DNA of 64,000 nt from positions 7,912,578-7,976,577 of the forward strand of contig NC_049981.1 in NCBI RefSeq assembly GCF_000003815.2. The letters are read 5' to 3'. The translations under genes were made by a program, and so were the position numbers. Shown here piece by piece: positions 22,800-35,800 of this stretch; the stretch's first letter is position 1, and each line of letters begins with the position of its first letter. Source of the stretch: Branchiostoma floridae (Eukaryota > Chordata > Leptocardii > Amphioxiformes > Branchiostomatidae). The notes below the pieces were generated by a model. That model worked only from the letters and a program-made list of their open reading frames with translations. It was not told the DNA's origin and did not search any database.

Positions 22800-23102
22800 T
22801 TGCTGGGTCACAAAACATTCACTCATTCACTATCCGGTTTAGCGTCCAGTCTTCCCTGTCTTGCAGAGGTTGGACGTGTCGCCAAGACGTTTGGGTTTGA
22901 TTGCTGCCCTCCATCCATCTCTGTCAAGGGGGTTAGCTTTTTGCAGTTTCCTAAGATCTTCCTTGACATTGTCTACCCATCTCCTCTTGGGGCGCCCACG
23001 CGGATTCTGGCCCACTACAGACAGGTTCAAGACCTTTCTTGGCCAGTTGTCATGGGACATTCTTTGCATGTGACCATACCAGCGGAGTCTGTTGTAGTGC
23101 AA
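22800..23102 (-). mobile_element. LINE tail: C-terminus of non-LTR reverse transcriptase
   Basis: The minus-strand frame 23102-22839 reads NRLRWYGHMQRMSHDNWPRK then NPRGRPKRRWVDNVKEDLRK. LRWYGH.QRM and GRPK.RW.D..KEDL are hallmarks of the C-terminal end of animal non-LTR reverse transcriptase ORFs. It is followed by a GTGAATGAGTGAATG tail. Only about 90 codons remain; the catalytic RT core is missing. Dead 5'-truncated copy. Confidence 0.8.
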
Positions 23103-23137
23103 AATGTCATGGAGGCTGTGTAAACCTAACCTACACC

Positions 23138-23299
23138 TACGCCAAAAAGTAGTTACTCAAGCAACTGGATATGGTTTTGGAAATGGTCAGACATTTCAAC
23201 TGGAACCACCAGTTTTCATCAGTGACACTAATTCCAGTTGAAACGTCTGACCGTTTCCAAAACTATATCCAGCTGCTTGAGTAACTACTTTTTGGCGTA
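23138..23299. mobile_element. Near-perfect 68-bp inverted repeat (foldback, Penelope-related)
   Basis: Arms 23138-23205 and 23232-23299 differ at four positions, all transitions. The loop is 26 bp. The outer end is TACGCCAAAAAGTAGTTACT. The minus strand carries a hammerhead-like core, CTGATGA - 6-bp hairpin - GAAA (23222-23194). A shorter relative with CTGAAACGTCTGACCGTTTC is at about 56690-56750. Confidence 0.85.
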
Positions 23300-23426
23300 T
23301 CTTATTACCTGGATGTCTAACCTACATCGACGTAACCTACACCTAAGCTGTTCAGATGGCACTCTTTCTGCCAGCCTTCTGGAGCATATCCACCTGCCAC
23401 CTGGTCATGGCATAATAATCTGGGTA

Positions 23427-24225
23427 CCACCTGGGATCACAGAGAGGCTGTCAGCTTTCTTGAACAGATGAGGCAGTGTATTTATGGTGAGAACACTGCA
23501 GACCCCGACATTACTGAGTCACTTAGCAAATTGAGCTACACCTGGAATAATCTTGGTGATGTCAGAAAGGGCATCAGTTATCATGAACAGGCACTACAGA
23601 TGATGTGGAGCATCTATGGTGAGAACACTGCTCATTTGGAAATGATTGTGTCACTGAACAACTTAGGTGACTCTTGGAAGATAGTCTTGGTGAACTCAGA
23701 AAGGCAATCGGTTATCATGAGCAGGCACTACAGATGATACGGAGTATCTATGGTCAGAACATCTTGGCATGGCAGCCTAGCTTATAATTACCGGTAACAT
23801 CTTGAGCGTCCAATGCAGGCACCTTGGTGATCACAGAAAGGCTGTCAACAATTGTGAACAGGCACTACAGATAATCATCTATGTTGAGAGCACTGCACAT
23901 CCTGACATTGTCACTACACTTTGCAACATGATTTTCACCTGGGAAAAGTTAGGTTATTGCGAAAAGACTGTCAGCTATTTTGAACAGGCACAATGCAGAT
24001 TACCAGCTTTGGTGTCAGCTGAGGTATCCTCTGTGATCACATAAAGGCCGTGAGCTATTTTGAACAGGCACTGAAGATTAGCCAGAGTTTCTATGGTGAT
24101 GACACTGCACATCCTGACAACGCATGGTCACTTTATAACATGGGCACCTGGAGACACCTTGGCGGTCACAGAAAGGCCGTCAGCTATCATGAACAGGCAC
24201 TACAGATGATACGGCACATATAGTG
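23427..24225 (+). pseudogene. TPR-repeat gene fragment (kinesin-light-chain-like), broken
   Basis: Repeats of the form [31 protein letters not shown]..SLNNLG recur at least five times. This is the TPR pattern of kinesin light chain / nephrocystin-3-like proteins, which support protein binding. Reading starts at WDHREAVSFLEQ (23427) and shifts frame near 23680. It is interrupted by stops near 23785 and 24042 and ends ALQMIRHI-stop at about 24223. The jumps fall inside repeats without splice signals, so it is decayed. It may derive from a large TPR/NLR-type family; parent not identified. Confidence 0.75.
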
Positions 24226-24800
24226 CGGGCACGAAACAGTTACTTGCCACTTTGGGTGCCTCCTTAGTCTAAGGTTATGATGAAAGCCCATCAGACAATC
24301 CATGGTGAAAACACCACACATCCTGACATGACATCAGTTTTACTTACCCATTGAGTGCTGCCTACATTTTAGATTGTGACCACAGAAAAGCCGCCTCTGC
24401 TAAGGCGACACGGACTAAGCTGAGGACTTCTTCAACAGCGACAGCAGTTGTTTTATGTTAAGTCAATTGTGCAAACCAGGAAATAAAAGAGACTCTATGT
24501 TAACGCCACCACTGAATGCCCAGTGTGCGGACTTTTGGCTTACAGTGCAACAAAATGCTTAATTATGTTGACTAACATAATCACACCCATGTCTTTGCTG
24601 ACTGTATAAAGAACCAAGGAAATGCAAATTTTTGCCACATTCAAGATCCTTCCAACCATTCTATACACCAAATCTTACCATATGTACCTTGCAATAAAGT
24701 TCATTTGTTCATTCTTACCAATCCCTATGAATTTGAAATTTGATTTCCATCAATTATCATTATTAACTATGTTGCCTTTGTATATCAGAGATTTTATCAC
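24226..24800. other. Decayed flank of the TPR pseudogene
   Basis: Traces such as AENTTHPDM-like and DHRKAASAKATRTKLRTSS-like readings continue to about 24450, then an AATAAA at 24482-24487. Nothing else seen. Confidence 0.4.
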
Positions 24801-25042
24801 NNNNNNNNNNNNNNNNNNNNNNNNNNNNNNNNNNNNNNNNNNNNNNNNNNNNNNNNNNNNNNNNNNNNNNNNNNNNNNNNNNNNNNNNNNNNNNNNNNNN
24901 NNNNNNNNNNNNNNNNNNNNNNNNNNNNNNNNNNNNNNNNNNNNNNNNNNNNNNNNNNNNNNNNNNNNNNNNNNNNNNNNNNNNNNNNNNNNNNNNNNNN
25001 NNNNNNNNNNNNNNNNNNNNNNNNNNNNNNNNNNNNNNNNNN
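24801..25042. other. Assembly gap (242 N)
   Basis: Run of N in intergenic DNA. Confidence 0.99.
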
Positions 25043-26756
25043 GGCAAATTCCACATATTATCTAGTTTTTCATACTTTTTCATCTGCATGAAATTTCAAG
25101 CTGTCACAAAGTCTACAGAAGGGTTTGAAAGCCATGCAAAGAAACTGCATGAAGTCAAATCCGGTTAAACCTTCCCCATACCAACTACAAATCTGCTGCC
25201 AAATGGCTACCTTAGCTGGCTGAAGGTTCACACATGAAAGTACATGAAAATTCCATGCAACATTAACATTGACATACCAGATGCTTACAAAGCTACACAT
25301 GGGAATCTTACAATTGAACATGTTATGTACAGATAATTATGGATTACAATTTTCTTACATGGGTACATAAAATGGAGGTACATAAGGAGGAGGGTAATAC
25401 CAACACCAGATTGTGAACAAAAAGTGAACATCAGAACATCACAATGCTAGTCCATAACATAAAAATGGGATACTTGATATGACTTTTTTGATAATCAGCA
25501 GAACAAGAAATAATCTTTGACAATGTACTATCTATTTTACATCACAATGACAGACACAAAAGGCTACTACTGTATTTTGCACTGCCCAAAACTACCTTAA
25601 AACCTGTTGGATAAAATTTTTCCCTTGCCTCACAAAATCTTAAAACAGCAGATGAGAACCCAATTGGCACAGAGTACAGAGAAGATTTTTTTCCTTTTCC
25701 AAGATTTCATCAAAGAAAGGACAATTTGAACGTAGTGCTACCATATGTCGTCTGATTCGTTTAAAACGCCATTTTTCCTTAAAACGTTCAGACAGAGCCA
25801 AATCTTGAGCCTATGTTCTTATGAGTCATGCAAGCATGAAATCTGCTGAGGTCTGCAGTGAAGAATTGTGCATTACGTCCTACACTTAAGTCCTCTCTGC
25901 CTTCTAAGACATACACTTGGCAAAGCAGACGACATTGGGCACGAAATATGCTGCACTACGTTAGTCATGTCTTTTACCAAACCCACCCACCTATCTACAC
26001 AAGATTTTTTTTTCAATTTCCTTTGGAAATGAGAACCTTGTCTACACACTGACTTGAGGGTTTCAAAACCAGCTAAAAGTTGTACCAAACATAAAGATAG
26101 CTGTCAACACAAGGATGTTTCCACTTGTTGATGTACATGTAAAGACATTATGGGATAAAGGTGCTTAATCATGTACGATGTACATGTATAATATGAAGTG
26201 CTTCATTCTCATTTGCATCATGCTCATCTAGCTAAGTTACACATGTGCCATTGTAGCTAATGTATTTTACTTTTCATAGCTGCTTCATAACTAGTGCTAT
26301 AATAAGTCATGTTACATATCTTATTAATAGGTAGTTGCCTTACCTACGCATCTCAAGACTTCACTGATTCCTTTAAGATTGTTTGAAGAAAGACAGGCTG
26401 AATTGTTCTTAAATCTGCTTTTCTTGAACGTTTGTGTTTGCATCATCATGATCTTTTCTTCATCTGAACAATCTTGCTATCTTTCTACAGTTTTGAGTAT
26501 CTGTCATCTACACATGCACATCAAGCTCAATCACCCCTATTTCTAAGTATGTTACTCCTATGATGAGTTGCTTCGATCTGCACCAGGACAGGTCTATTGT
26601 TAGAAATAGGGGTGGTCAGACTCCATGGTACAAGAGATGAGTCTATGCTTGCATCGTTTGCGTAGGTTTCACACTTTGTTGCAGGCCACAAACACAAGCC
26701 AAAAACACAAGCTAGTCTCCGCCGCGCCCCGCTGTCGGCCTGTCGGCTGCCTCCAT
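25043..26756 (-). other. Probable TMOD 3' UTR / 3' flank
   Basis: No coding exon recognised. Lies downstream of the proposed TMOD stop at 26757-26759. I see no clear minus-strand AATAAA close to the stop, so the transcript end is not placed. Confidence 0.35.
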
Positions 26757-26818
26757 CTACTCTTGATCCTCCTCCTCTTCCAAATCCTCCGTGGGAAGGC
26801 CCAAGCGGCGACGACGAA
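26757..26818 (-). CDS. TMOD: TMOD terminal coding exon 10
   Basis: Acceptor TTGCTGTTTTAG. Joined in phase to exon 9 it gives NNDL-VRRRRLGLP, parallel to NNNDLVRKRRL of vertebrates, then an acidic end (TEDLEEEEDQE) and stop TAG at 26757-26759. The 62 bases plus one carried base make exactly 21 codons. The basic start fits well; the short acidic tail differs from vertebrate ends. An alternative last exon could hide in the N gap 29156-29803. Confidence 0.65.
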
Positions 26819-29800
26819 CTAAAACAGCAACGAAATACAGCGTAAATTCTCAGCAACTGTTATACTGTAAATACAGACATGTTTGCGGTGGTTTCATATT
26901 CATGGTTTTTGCGGTGGCCACTTCAACGCGAACTTAAAACCACCGCAAACATTTATCCATTATATTTTTTTACTACAGTCTATGGCACTACCGCGAACTT
27001 AAAACTGCCGCATTTTCCTGCTAACGTGAAATTAAATCCCCGCGAACTTAAATGCATTTACAGTACTAGACCTGTGCTGTGCCTTTTCCATTCTTACATG
27101 TATCTTATGAAGTTCAAAAAAGAGTTTTTACTACATACAAAACAAGCAATTACTGTCCTTATAAGAACTTCATATAAAAGTAAGATAATAACAGCAACCA
27201 AAATAACAATACATGTTCCTTAACATTCATGTAAACATATTACAATTTCTAGTACATGTGTGCATGTATGTACATGTACATGTAGCAAGTTTTCAAACAA
27301 TCAAAGCAAAGTTACCTCTAAATCTGTCATTTGGAATGTTGATTACACACACACACAGTAAGGGTGGGTACCGGTACAAGAGATTCATATACAGGTACAG
27401 GTACGGTCCAAATCCATAGACCAGGTCCTGGTCCGGACCTGAACCTGCACCTAATTGTCTTTGAAAACTTGTAAATTGGCAATACTCAAAACATTATTAA
27501 TGGTCCAGGATGCTACAAAGGAATCTTTATCAAAATTATGTAAACAGCACTAATGCTTCTGTTAATTAAAACCAAGTTTGACTGTACAAATTTGATAAAA
27601 ATGACTATCAACTCTCCTCTACTTGTCTCTAGTTATTTTCTTGGGCTGGTAAGACCTCCTGCTGGTAGAATTTGTTCATTTTCAAATTGGTCCCAAATCC
27701 AGTCCACTGATTTTTTCAGATCTGTTTTTTCCAGACCAGTCCAGCAAGAAATAAAAACGGTTTTGTACCGGTACACAGTACCGTTACCCACCCCTAACAC
27801 ACAGGCATGGTTTTGTAAGGCGCAACAAGTAGAACAAATACTGTAGTTTTTAATACGGGATGTATGGATGTATACATTTCACAACCTTTTAATTCTACCA
27901 AATTAATGGGGCTATAACTTTGCTATAGCTGAAGCCTGTTATGATAGAGGAATAAAAGATCAGGTTATTGAGTAATAGGAGTAAAAACAGAAAGAATGAA
28001 AAGCTGCCTGAAAGAATAAATAAGCAATGGTGATGACAGGAAAGTTTTAGGACAGACATGTACAAAAAGTCATGTATATTTAAGTTTTGCACACATGTAT
28101 TATGCAGTCTAACATGGGCTTTTAAAACATTGGTTACTCACTAACACTATCCTGGTTTACTTTTGCAAAGAAAATAAAATGACTACTAATCTACTAGGGC
28201 TCTCTCCAGCACTAAAACTTTCTCCATCCTCTTAGTGTAGCCAGTGCTAGAAGCACTGTAGATGGGTGTGGGACATGTAACATGTTTCCTGTCAGTTTGG
28301 AAAGTGAAGCCTCTGAAATGCTACTTCTGGCAATTTAAGGGGGAAGATTTAAAATGGCTTCATCTTAATTTTGTTCAAGTTTTAAGACACTGTTGACAAC
28401 CTGATGAAAATGTCAATATGTTGTTATGTTTTTTCAGTCAAGGAGGACAGAATGGTTGAAATTTTGTGTCTATAAATCCAGGAAGGCAAGTTGGATACTG
28501 GAGAACCCCACAATCTACATTTTGTACATTGAACATGTACCTACACTGCTTTTACCATTTCATCAAGTTATTACAATCAAACCTGGTGGTTGGCCAGGCA
28601 GGTTTGACTGTACTACAAGTACATGTTGTATTCTAACTATACAGGTTAGAAACATTGACTAAGAAGTCGTTTATTTCTGGGTGTCCGTCCTTACTGAAGC
28701 TTGTTGAAAACCCCTTTGTGACTAATCCAGGATGCCCATTCGTCGTTGCCGGACTAAAGAGTGACAAAACAGTACAAACAACGGCAAAGAGACAGACAGA
28801 CAAGAAAAACAGAAAAAGAGTAAATAACATTCACATTTGCAAGAATTTGGTAAGTGATTTTTGCCTATGGTTACACATAGTGGCATAATAAATCATCTGA
28901 ACTTACTGCTATTCCTTTTTCAGGTAATGCAAATATACCTGTATATACTTTGCTTGTAACTATCAACATGTATGTTATGTACCACTTGCCACTGGATGGA
29001 GTCCAATACAGCATTTCTATACCTATAATTTTATCCATCAAATATGATCGATGTATAAAATAGTATGATTTGAGAGATACATTTGTATTTCAAAACACAA
29101 AAAAACTTATACACACATTCCTTTATCAATGAAATTTGTTAAAACTACTAATCTGNNNNNNNNNNNNNNNNNNNNNNNNNNNNNNNNNNNNNNNNNNNNN
29201 NNNNNNNNNNNNNNNNNNNNNNNNNNNNNNNNNNNNNNNNNNNNNNNNNNNNNNNNNNNNNNNNNNNNNNNNNNNNNNNNNNNNNNNNNNNNNNNNNNNN
29301 NNNNNNNNNNNNNNNNNNNNNNNNNNNNNNNNNNNNNNNNNNNNNNNNNNNNNNNNNNNNNNNNNNNNNNNNNNNNNNNNNNNNNNNNNNNNNNNNNNNN
29401 NNNNNNNNNNNNNNNNNNNNNNNNNNNNNNNNNNNNNNNNNNNNNNNNNNNNNNNNNNNNNNNNNNNNNNNNNNNNNNNNNNNNNNNNNNNNNNNNNNNN
29501 NNNNNNNNNNNNNNNNNNNNNNNNNNNNNNNNNNNNNNNNNNNNNNNNNNNNNNNNNNNNNNNNNNNNNNNNNNNNNNNNNNNNNNNNNNNNNNNNNNNN
29601 NNNNNNNNNNNNNNNNNNNNNNNNNNNNNNNNNNNNNNNNNNNNNNNNNNNNNNNNNNNNNNNNNNNNNNNNNNNNNNNNNNNNNNNNNNNNNNNNNNNN
29701 NNNNNNNNNNNNNNNNNNNNNNNNNNNNNNNNNNNNNNNNNNNNNNNNNNNNNNNNNNNNNNNNNNNNNNNNNNNNNNNNNNNNNNNNNNNNNNNNNNNN

Positions 29801-32800
29801 NNNGGTTTGAAACATATTAGACAGAACTGGACCCTGTAATAAGAGTTACAGAATTGTACATGGAACGTTGAAAGAATACGTTTCAATAAGGATCTTGTAT
29901 CCAATAAAGACCTTTACAAAACCTCTTATACATATATATATATATGTGTGTGTAAAGACATTTTCCTGTGGATTTATTATGACCTCAATTATGTAATCTG
30001 AATCCTATTTTGTTTGCCTCTTACCTCAGAACTTCAATGAAAAGTGGCTGCCAGGAGGGCTTTATCATGAATAAACAAAGGCTCAAGCAAAGTTCCAGTT
30101 GGGCCATGTTCATTTGATTATATGAATGACATCCTCTGACAACTCCAAAAAAGATGCGAGCAGGCGAATAAAAAAAAGTTTGGCAAAAAAAGTTGCCTTC
30201 AGTATGAAAATGGTCAAAAAGGTAGAACATACAAATTCTCAAGTTTCCACAGACAATCAGGTCCGGCCCTGTACCTGATCCTCTGGACCTGAACGGGACC
30301 TATACCTGAATTTTCTGTAATAGTACCCACCCCTACCTTTTTTTTCTGACCTTTACTATCTTAATCTTTCACTTTAGATTTATTTTCGCATTCTATGGTA
30401 TTAGTTATCTGTTTTCTAATCCTTTTTTCTTTTAATCTATGGCATATATGTGCTCATTTTAAAGCTGCTTTGCACAATTTATTATGTGGTCAAAAACTTT
30501 TTTTTTTTGGAAACGGCCGAAAGTTGATGCAAGCTCAGATGTCATCCAAATAATCAAATCAACATGGCCTTAGATGTAATCAAATTGACTTATTCTGCCA
30601 GGTCATTCTAAGGGAATAATGGCTGGGTCACTCAAAATGTCCAGAAGTAGAGTTGTAGAGATTTAGTTGTTTTGGCAAAAGGGAAACTTACCCAGATCGT
30701 TGTTGCGAGTTAGGGAGTGGTCAGCGGAGTCCCGGGGTCCGGGGAACTCGAAGCTGTAGCCAAACTTCAGCACGACCCTGTTCTTTCTCAGCATGTCCGC
30801 GATGGCCATCTCACACCCGTTACCCAAAGAGTGCCGCTGCACAACATTAAAACACAAACAGTTAAAGGGGCCCAGAGCGATTTTTAGAGCATTAAAATTG
30901 GAAATATTCTGGATGAGACAATCAGTACGATATTGACATTTACTTCACCATTCTAGCACATTTGTATCATTATTTCATACTTTCAGCGTTTAAAAGGATG
31001 CACAAACATGTCGGAAACGGACCTACAGATGAGTTAAATCAATCAAGGAGATGGTATACGTACATACCTGATTTGCTATTCTAATTTCTGTCAGTGTTGG
31101 GTGGTTGACCACTGACTCCATTATTTTCTGTAGGGAAAAGACAACAAAATTTCCGTGAATAGTTCATCAGCTTGGTACGTCACTGAATAAAGAGACTCTT
31201 TTTGCACAACCATTGTAAATAATTTGCAAAAGGCTGTCTGTACATATGTAAATACTTTGTTTTGTGACCGCATCTGAACTGTGAGCAGCGACACCTGTCC
31301 TGCAGTACAATGTAAACAGAATTGCCCTGAAGATGGTGACAGACTGTCACCGATACGCTGGTAAGAATAAACCAATGGTTGTGTAAAAAGAGTCTCTTTG
31401 TTCTTTGACAACGAAATTTATCTTTAATTTCTCTACCATGACTTATCTAAACATTGAGGTAAAATTCTTGAATTTTGACAGCCCTTCTGGATGCTTTGCA
31501 AATCTCTTACATGTACCTTTAGCAATAAACTAATTCTACATGACAATTGCCAAAATCACACCAAATAACCTGCTTTTAAGCTTTTCAGACATCTATCAAA
31601 AAGGATCCATCCTAGAGCGGATCAAACCTTACAGACTGACCATACACACACTGTGTTACACCTACTACATGTAGTGAGGCAGTTTACAAAAAAGGACTTT
31701 TACCTTCATTCCATCGCCAGAAATAAAGTTGGACTCGATGTTGAGTCTCTCCAGAGTGGTGTTTTCCTTCAGTCCTTCTGCTAGAGCCTACAGAACAAAA
31801 TACAGTGTGTTACACATAAGGGAGGTAATACCAGCTACACAGATACAGATGCAGAAGCTGGTGTGTTACACATAAGGGTGGTAATACCAGCTACACAGAT
31901 ACAGAAGCTGGTGTGTTACACATAAGGGAGGTAATACCAGCTACACAGATACAGAAGCTGGTGTGTTACACATAAGGGAGGTAATACCAGCTACACAGAT
32001 ACAGAAGCTGGTGTATTACACATAAGGGAGGTAATACCAGCTACACAGATACAGAAGCTGGTGTATTACACATAAGGGTGGTAATACCAGCAACACAGAT
32101 ACAGAAGCTGGTGTGTTACACATAAGGGTGGTAATACCAGCTACACAGATACAGATGCAGAAGCTGGTGTGTTACACATAAGGGAGGTAATACCAGCTAC
32201 ACAGATACAGATGCAGAAGCTGGTGTGTTACACATAAGGGAGGTAATACCAGCTACACAGATACAGATGCAGAAGCTGGTGTGTTACACATAAGGGAGGT
32301 AATACCAGCTACACAGATACAGAAGCTGGTGTGTTACACATAAGGGAGGTAATACCAGCTACACAGATACAGAAGCTGGTGTGTTACACATAAGGGAGGT
32401 AATACCAGCTACACAGATACAGAAGCTGGTGTGTTACACATAAGGGAGGTAATACCAGCTACACAGATACAGATACAGAAGCTGGTGTATTACACATAAG
32501 GGAGGTAATACCAGCTACACAGATACAGATGCAGAAGCTGGTGTATTACACATAAGGGAGGTAATACCAGCTACACAGATACAGATACAGAAGCTGGTGT
32601 GTTACACATAAGGGAGGTAATACCAGCTACACAGATACAGATGCAGAAGCTGGTGTGTTACACATAAGGGAGGTAATACCAGCTACACAGATACAGATAC
32701 AGAAGCTGGTGTGTTACACATAATGGTGGTAATACCAGCTACACAGATACAGAAGCTGGTATATTACACATAAGGGTGGTAATACCAGCTACACAGATAC

Positions 32801-35800
32801 AGATGCAGAAGCTGGTGTGTTACACATAACACTACCACTGGCCGTTACGGTGAAAACGTCCTATAATGGGTGAATGTTGGTGAAACACGGTGAACTACGG
32901 TGAAAATGTGTCACCCGGATTCGCATTGTTCCCATGTAAATATGGAGGGGTGAAAGCGAATCTTGCACCTACGTGACAAAAGAGTAAAACATGGTGAAAT
33001 GAAGGTTTCACCCCTAGTAAAACAAACAGCAATTACGTTATTGTGTGCGTTGTTTCACGAGCGCTAGCGACGTGCCCGGCGCTGTCCAGTCTACAGCACT
33101 GGGACAGAAGACTGCCCGCCCAGTTCCTCAGCGCAAGCCGGGGATTTTTTACGCCCCCTCCGCACGCCGGGCAAATTTTAACGGTTACAGCTCGGCGCTA
33201 TCTGTAACGGCACTGGGACTGAAGACTGCCCGCCTAGTTCCAGGATTTTTTTACGCTTGCGACCGAGTCACATATTTCTGGGTCGGAACCAAAGTTTGAT
33301 TTGCCGCATGCTTGCAAGCACCTCCTTGTTGCAAGTAATTAATTTTTCATTCTGAAATCGAGAGCGCCATGACAGGACTTGTATCTGACAAGGAGACTAA
33401 CCCTCTTTTGTATCGAGAGCTCAGACATCTAAGCGCGTCTAATAAACTTATAAAACACATTTTAAAACATGATAAAACATCGTGTCCGGGCGTTTTACCA
33501 GTCAAATACGGCGCTAAATCGACTCCGGCCGCCATGACGCCCGCTCAGCGTCTGCAAGACGTGCACGTGACCGGAATACGCACCTCTGATTGGTTGATCC
33601 TACGGCTGTAGGGGGTTCCCCACTATGATCTGCGCTCTGATTGGTCGAGCTGCAGAATTCTTTCTTTGCTGCCCCATGATGCCTTGCGCCCACCCGCGCG
33701 TCAAACAAAATTTCTTTGTATGAAAAATGCTACATTTCTACGCACAAAAACGCTATATTCCAATTACATTGCAATATTCTCGTAAAGAAATACACAATTA
33801 CAATAGTCTTTCGAGAAAGTATGCATTTATATCCGCATTTATGGGAGAATTTAAGCTGGGAATTTCAAGATACGGCCACGGAAAATTACGGCTCCCGACA
33901 ACAACAACAACAAAACTTACTCAGAGGATCTAAAAAAGACGTAGAATATATTTCCTAGTGTTGCACATGCAGTAAAACTATGAGTTATTGGAAGATTTTC
34001 CTGCATGGATGATTCGGGCCGGGTAGAAGCTGCATGACCGCCAGCCCAGTCCGGTACCTCATGGTATGGTATGCCCAAGGACATTGTATGCATGCCATGC
34101 TGGTTTTACCGTCATTTTTCGGGAAAAGAAACACTCTGGTAGCAAAACTCCCCACGATGTCACCACGGTTTTCGATTGATTTTTTTTAATAGTGTGGATA
34201 GGGTCTAATACCAACCAACAGCGGTAAAATTTCCCCAGCTTGTGCTGATGAACTGGGCGGGCGTTCTACACTCCCAGCACCGGCTAGATAGCGGCGGGCT
34301 ACCGATGGTATGTTTTTTTGTCTATGGAGTTGCGCGCGCCCGTACCATGACACCTTTCACCGGAGGTGTTAATTTCAGCGGGGTGAAACACGGTGAATTT
34401 TCTATTGTGTTCTGGTGCAAAGTAAACACTTGGCATTTCACCCCATCCTTGCATAATCTACTCAAAATATGTGATAATTGCTCAAAATTAACCCCTTGCA
34501 GAGTAAACATAAAAGGGGTGACTTTGACTCAGAACAATCATAGTACCGATTTTAACCGTACTTTCACTACCATTCACCCATTATAGGACGTTTTCACCGT
34601 AACGGCCAGTGGTAGTGTAAGGGAGGTAATACCAGCTACACAGATACAGAAGCTGGTGTGTTACACATAAGGGTGGTAATACCAGCTACACAGATACAGA
34701 AGCTGGTGTATTACACATAAGGGAGGTAATACCAGCTACACAGATACAGAAGCTGGTGTATTACACATAAGGGTGGTAATACTAGCTACACAGATACAGA
34801 AGCTGGTGTGTTACACATAAGGGTGGTAATACCAGCTACACAGATACAGAAGCTGGTGTGTTACACATAAGGGAGGTAATACCAGCTACACAGATACAGA
34901 AGCTGGTGTGTTACACATAAGGGTGGTAATACCAGCTACACAGATACAGATACAGAAGCTGGTGTGTTACACATAATGGTGGTAATACCAGCTACACAGA
35001 TACAGAAGCTGGTGTATTACACATAAGGGAGGTAATACCAGCTACACAGATACAGAAGCTGGTGTATTACACATAAGGGTGGTAATACTAGCTACACAGA
35101 TACAGAAGCTGGTGTGTTACACATAAGGGAGGTAATACCAGCTACACAGATACAGATGCAGAAGCTGGTGTGTTACACATAAGGGAGGTAATACCAGCTA
35201 CACAGATACAGAAGCTGGTGTGTTACACATANNNNNNNNNNNNNNNNNNNNNNNNNNNNNNNNNNNNNNNNNNNNNNNNNNNNNNNNNNNNNNNNNNNNN
35301 NNNNNNNNNNNNNNNNNNNNNNNNNNNNNNNAGCTACACAGATACAGAAGCTGGTGTGTTACACATAAGTGGTGGTAATACCATGCTACACAGATACAGA
35401 TACAGAAGCTGGTGTGTTACACATAAGTGGTGGTAATACCAGCTACACAGATACAGAAGCTGGTGTATTACACATAAGGGTGGTAATACCAGCTACACAG
35501 ATACAGAAGCTGGTGTGTTACACATAAGGGAGGTAATACCAGCTACACAGATACAGAAGCTGGTGTATTACACATAAGGGTGGTAATACCAGCTACACAG
35601 ATACAGAAGCTGGTGTATTACACATAAAGGTGGTAATACCAGCTACACAGATGCAGAAGCTGGTGTGTTACACATAAGGGAGGTAATACCAGCTACACAG
35701 ATACAGAAGCTGGTGTGTTACACATAAGGGAGGTAATACCAGCTACACAGATGCAGATACAGAAGCTGGTGTGTTACACATAAGGGAGGTAATACCAGCT

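Larger units (their letters stand above)
26819..30691 (-). other. TMOD intron 9
   Basis: Contains two MITEs (26863-27065 and 27359-27796), a partial one at 30257-30336 and a 648-N gap. No exon recognised. Confidence 0.6.

Noticed and set aside
29107-29904. Long open frames across N runs (also at 5.6, 21.1, 24.8 and 35.2 kb)
   Set aside because: Frames consist of unknown bases.
33045-33611. Genes within the 1.8-kb CACTA-like element
   Set aside because: Two frames of 80-84 codons with internal duplication and no transposase signature.
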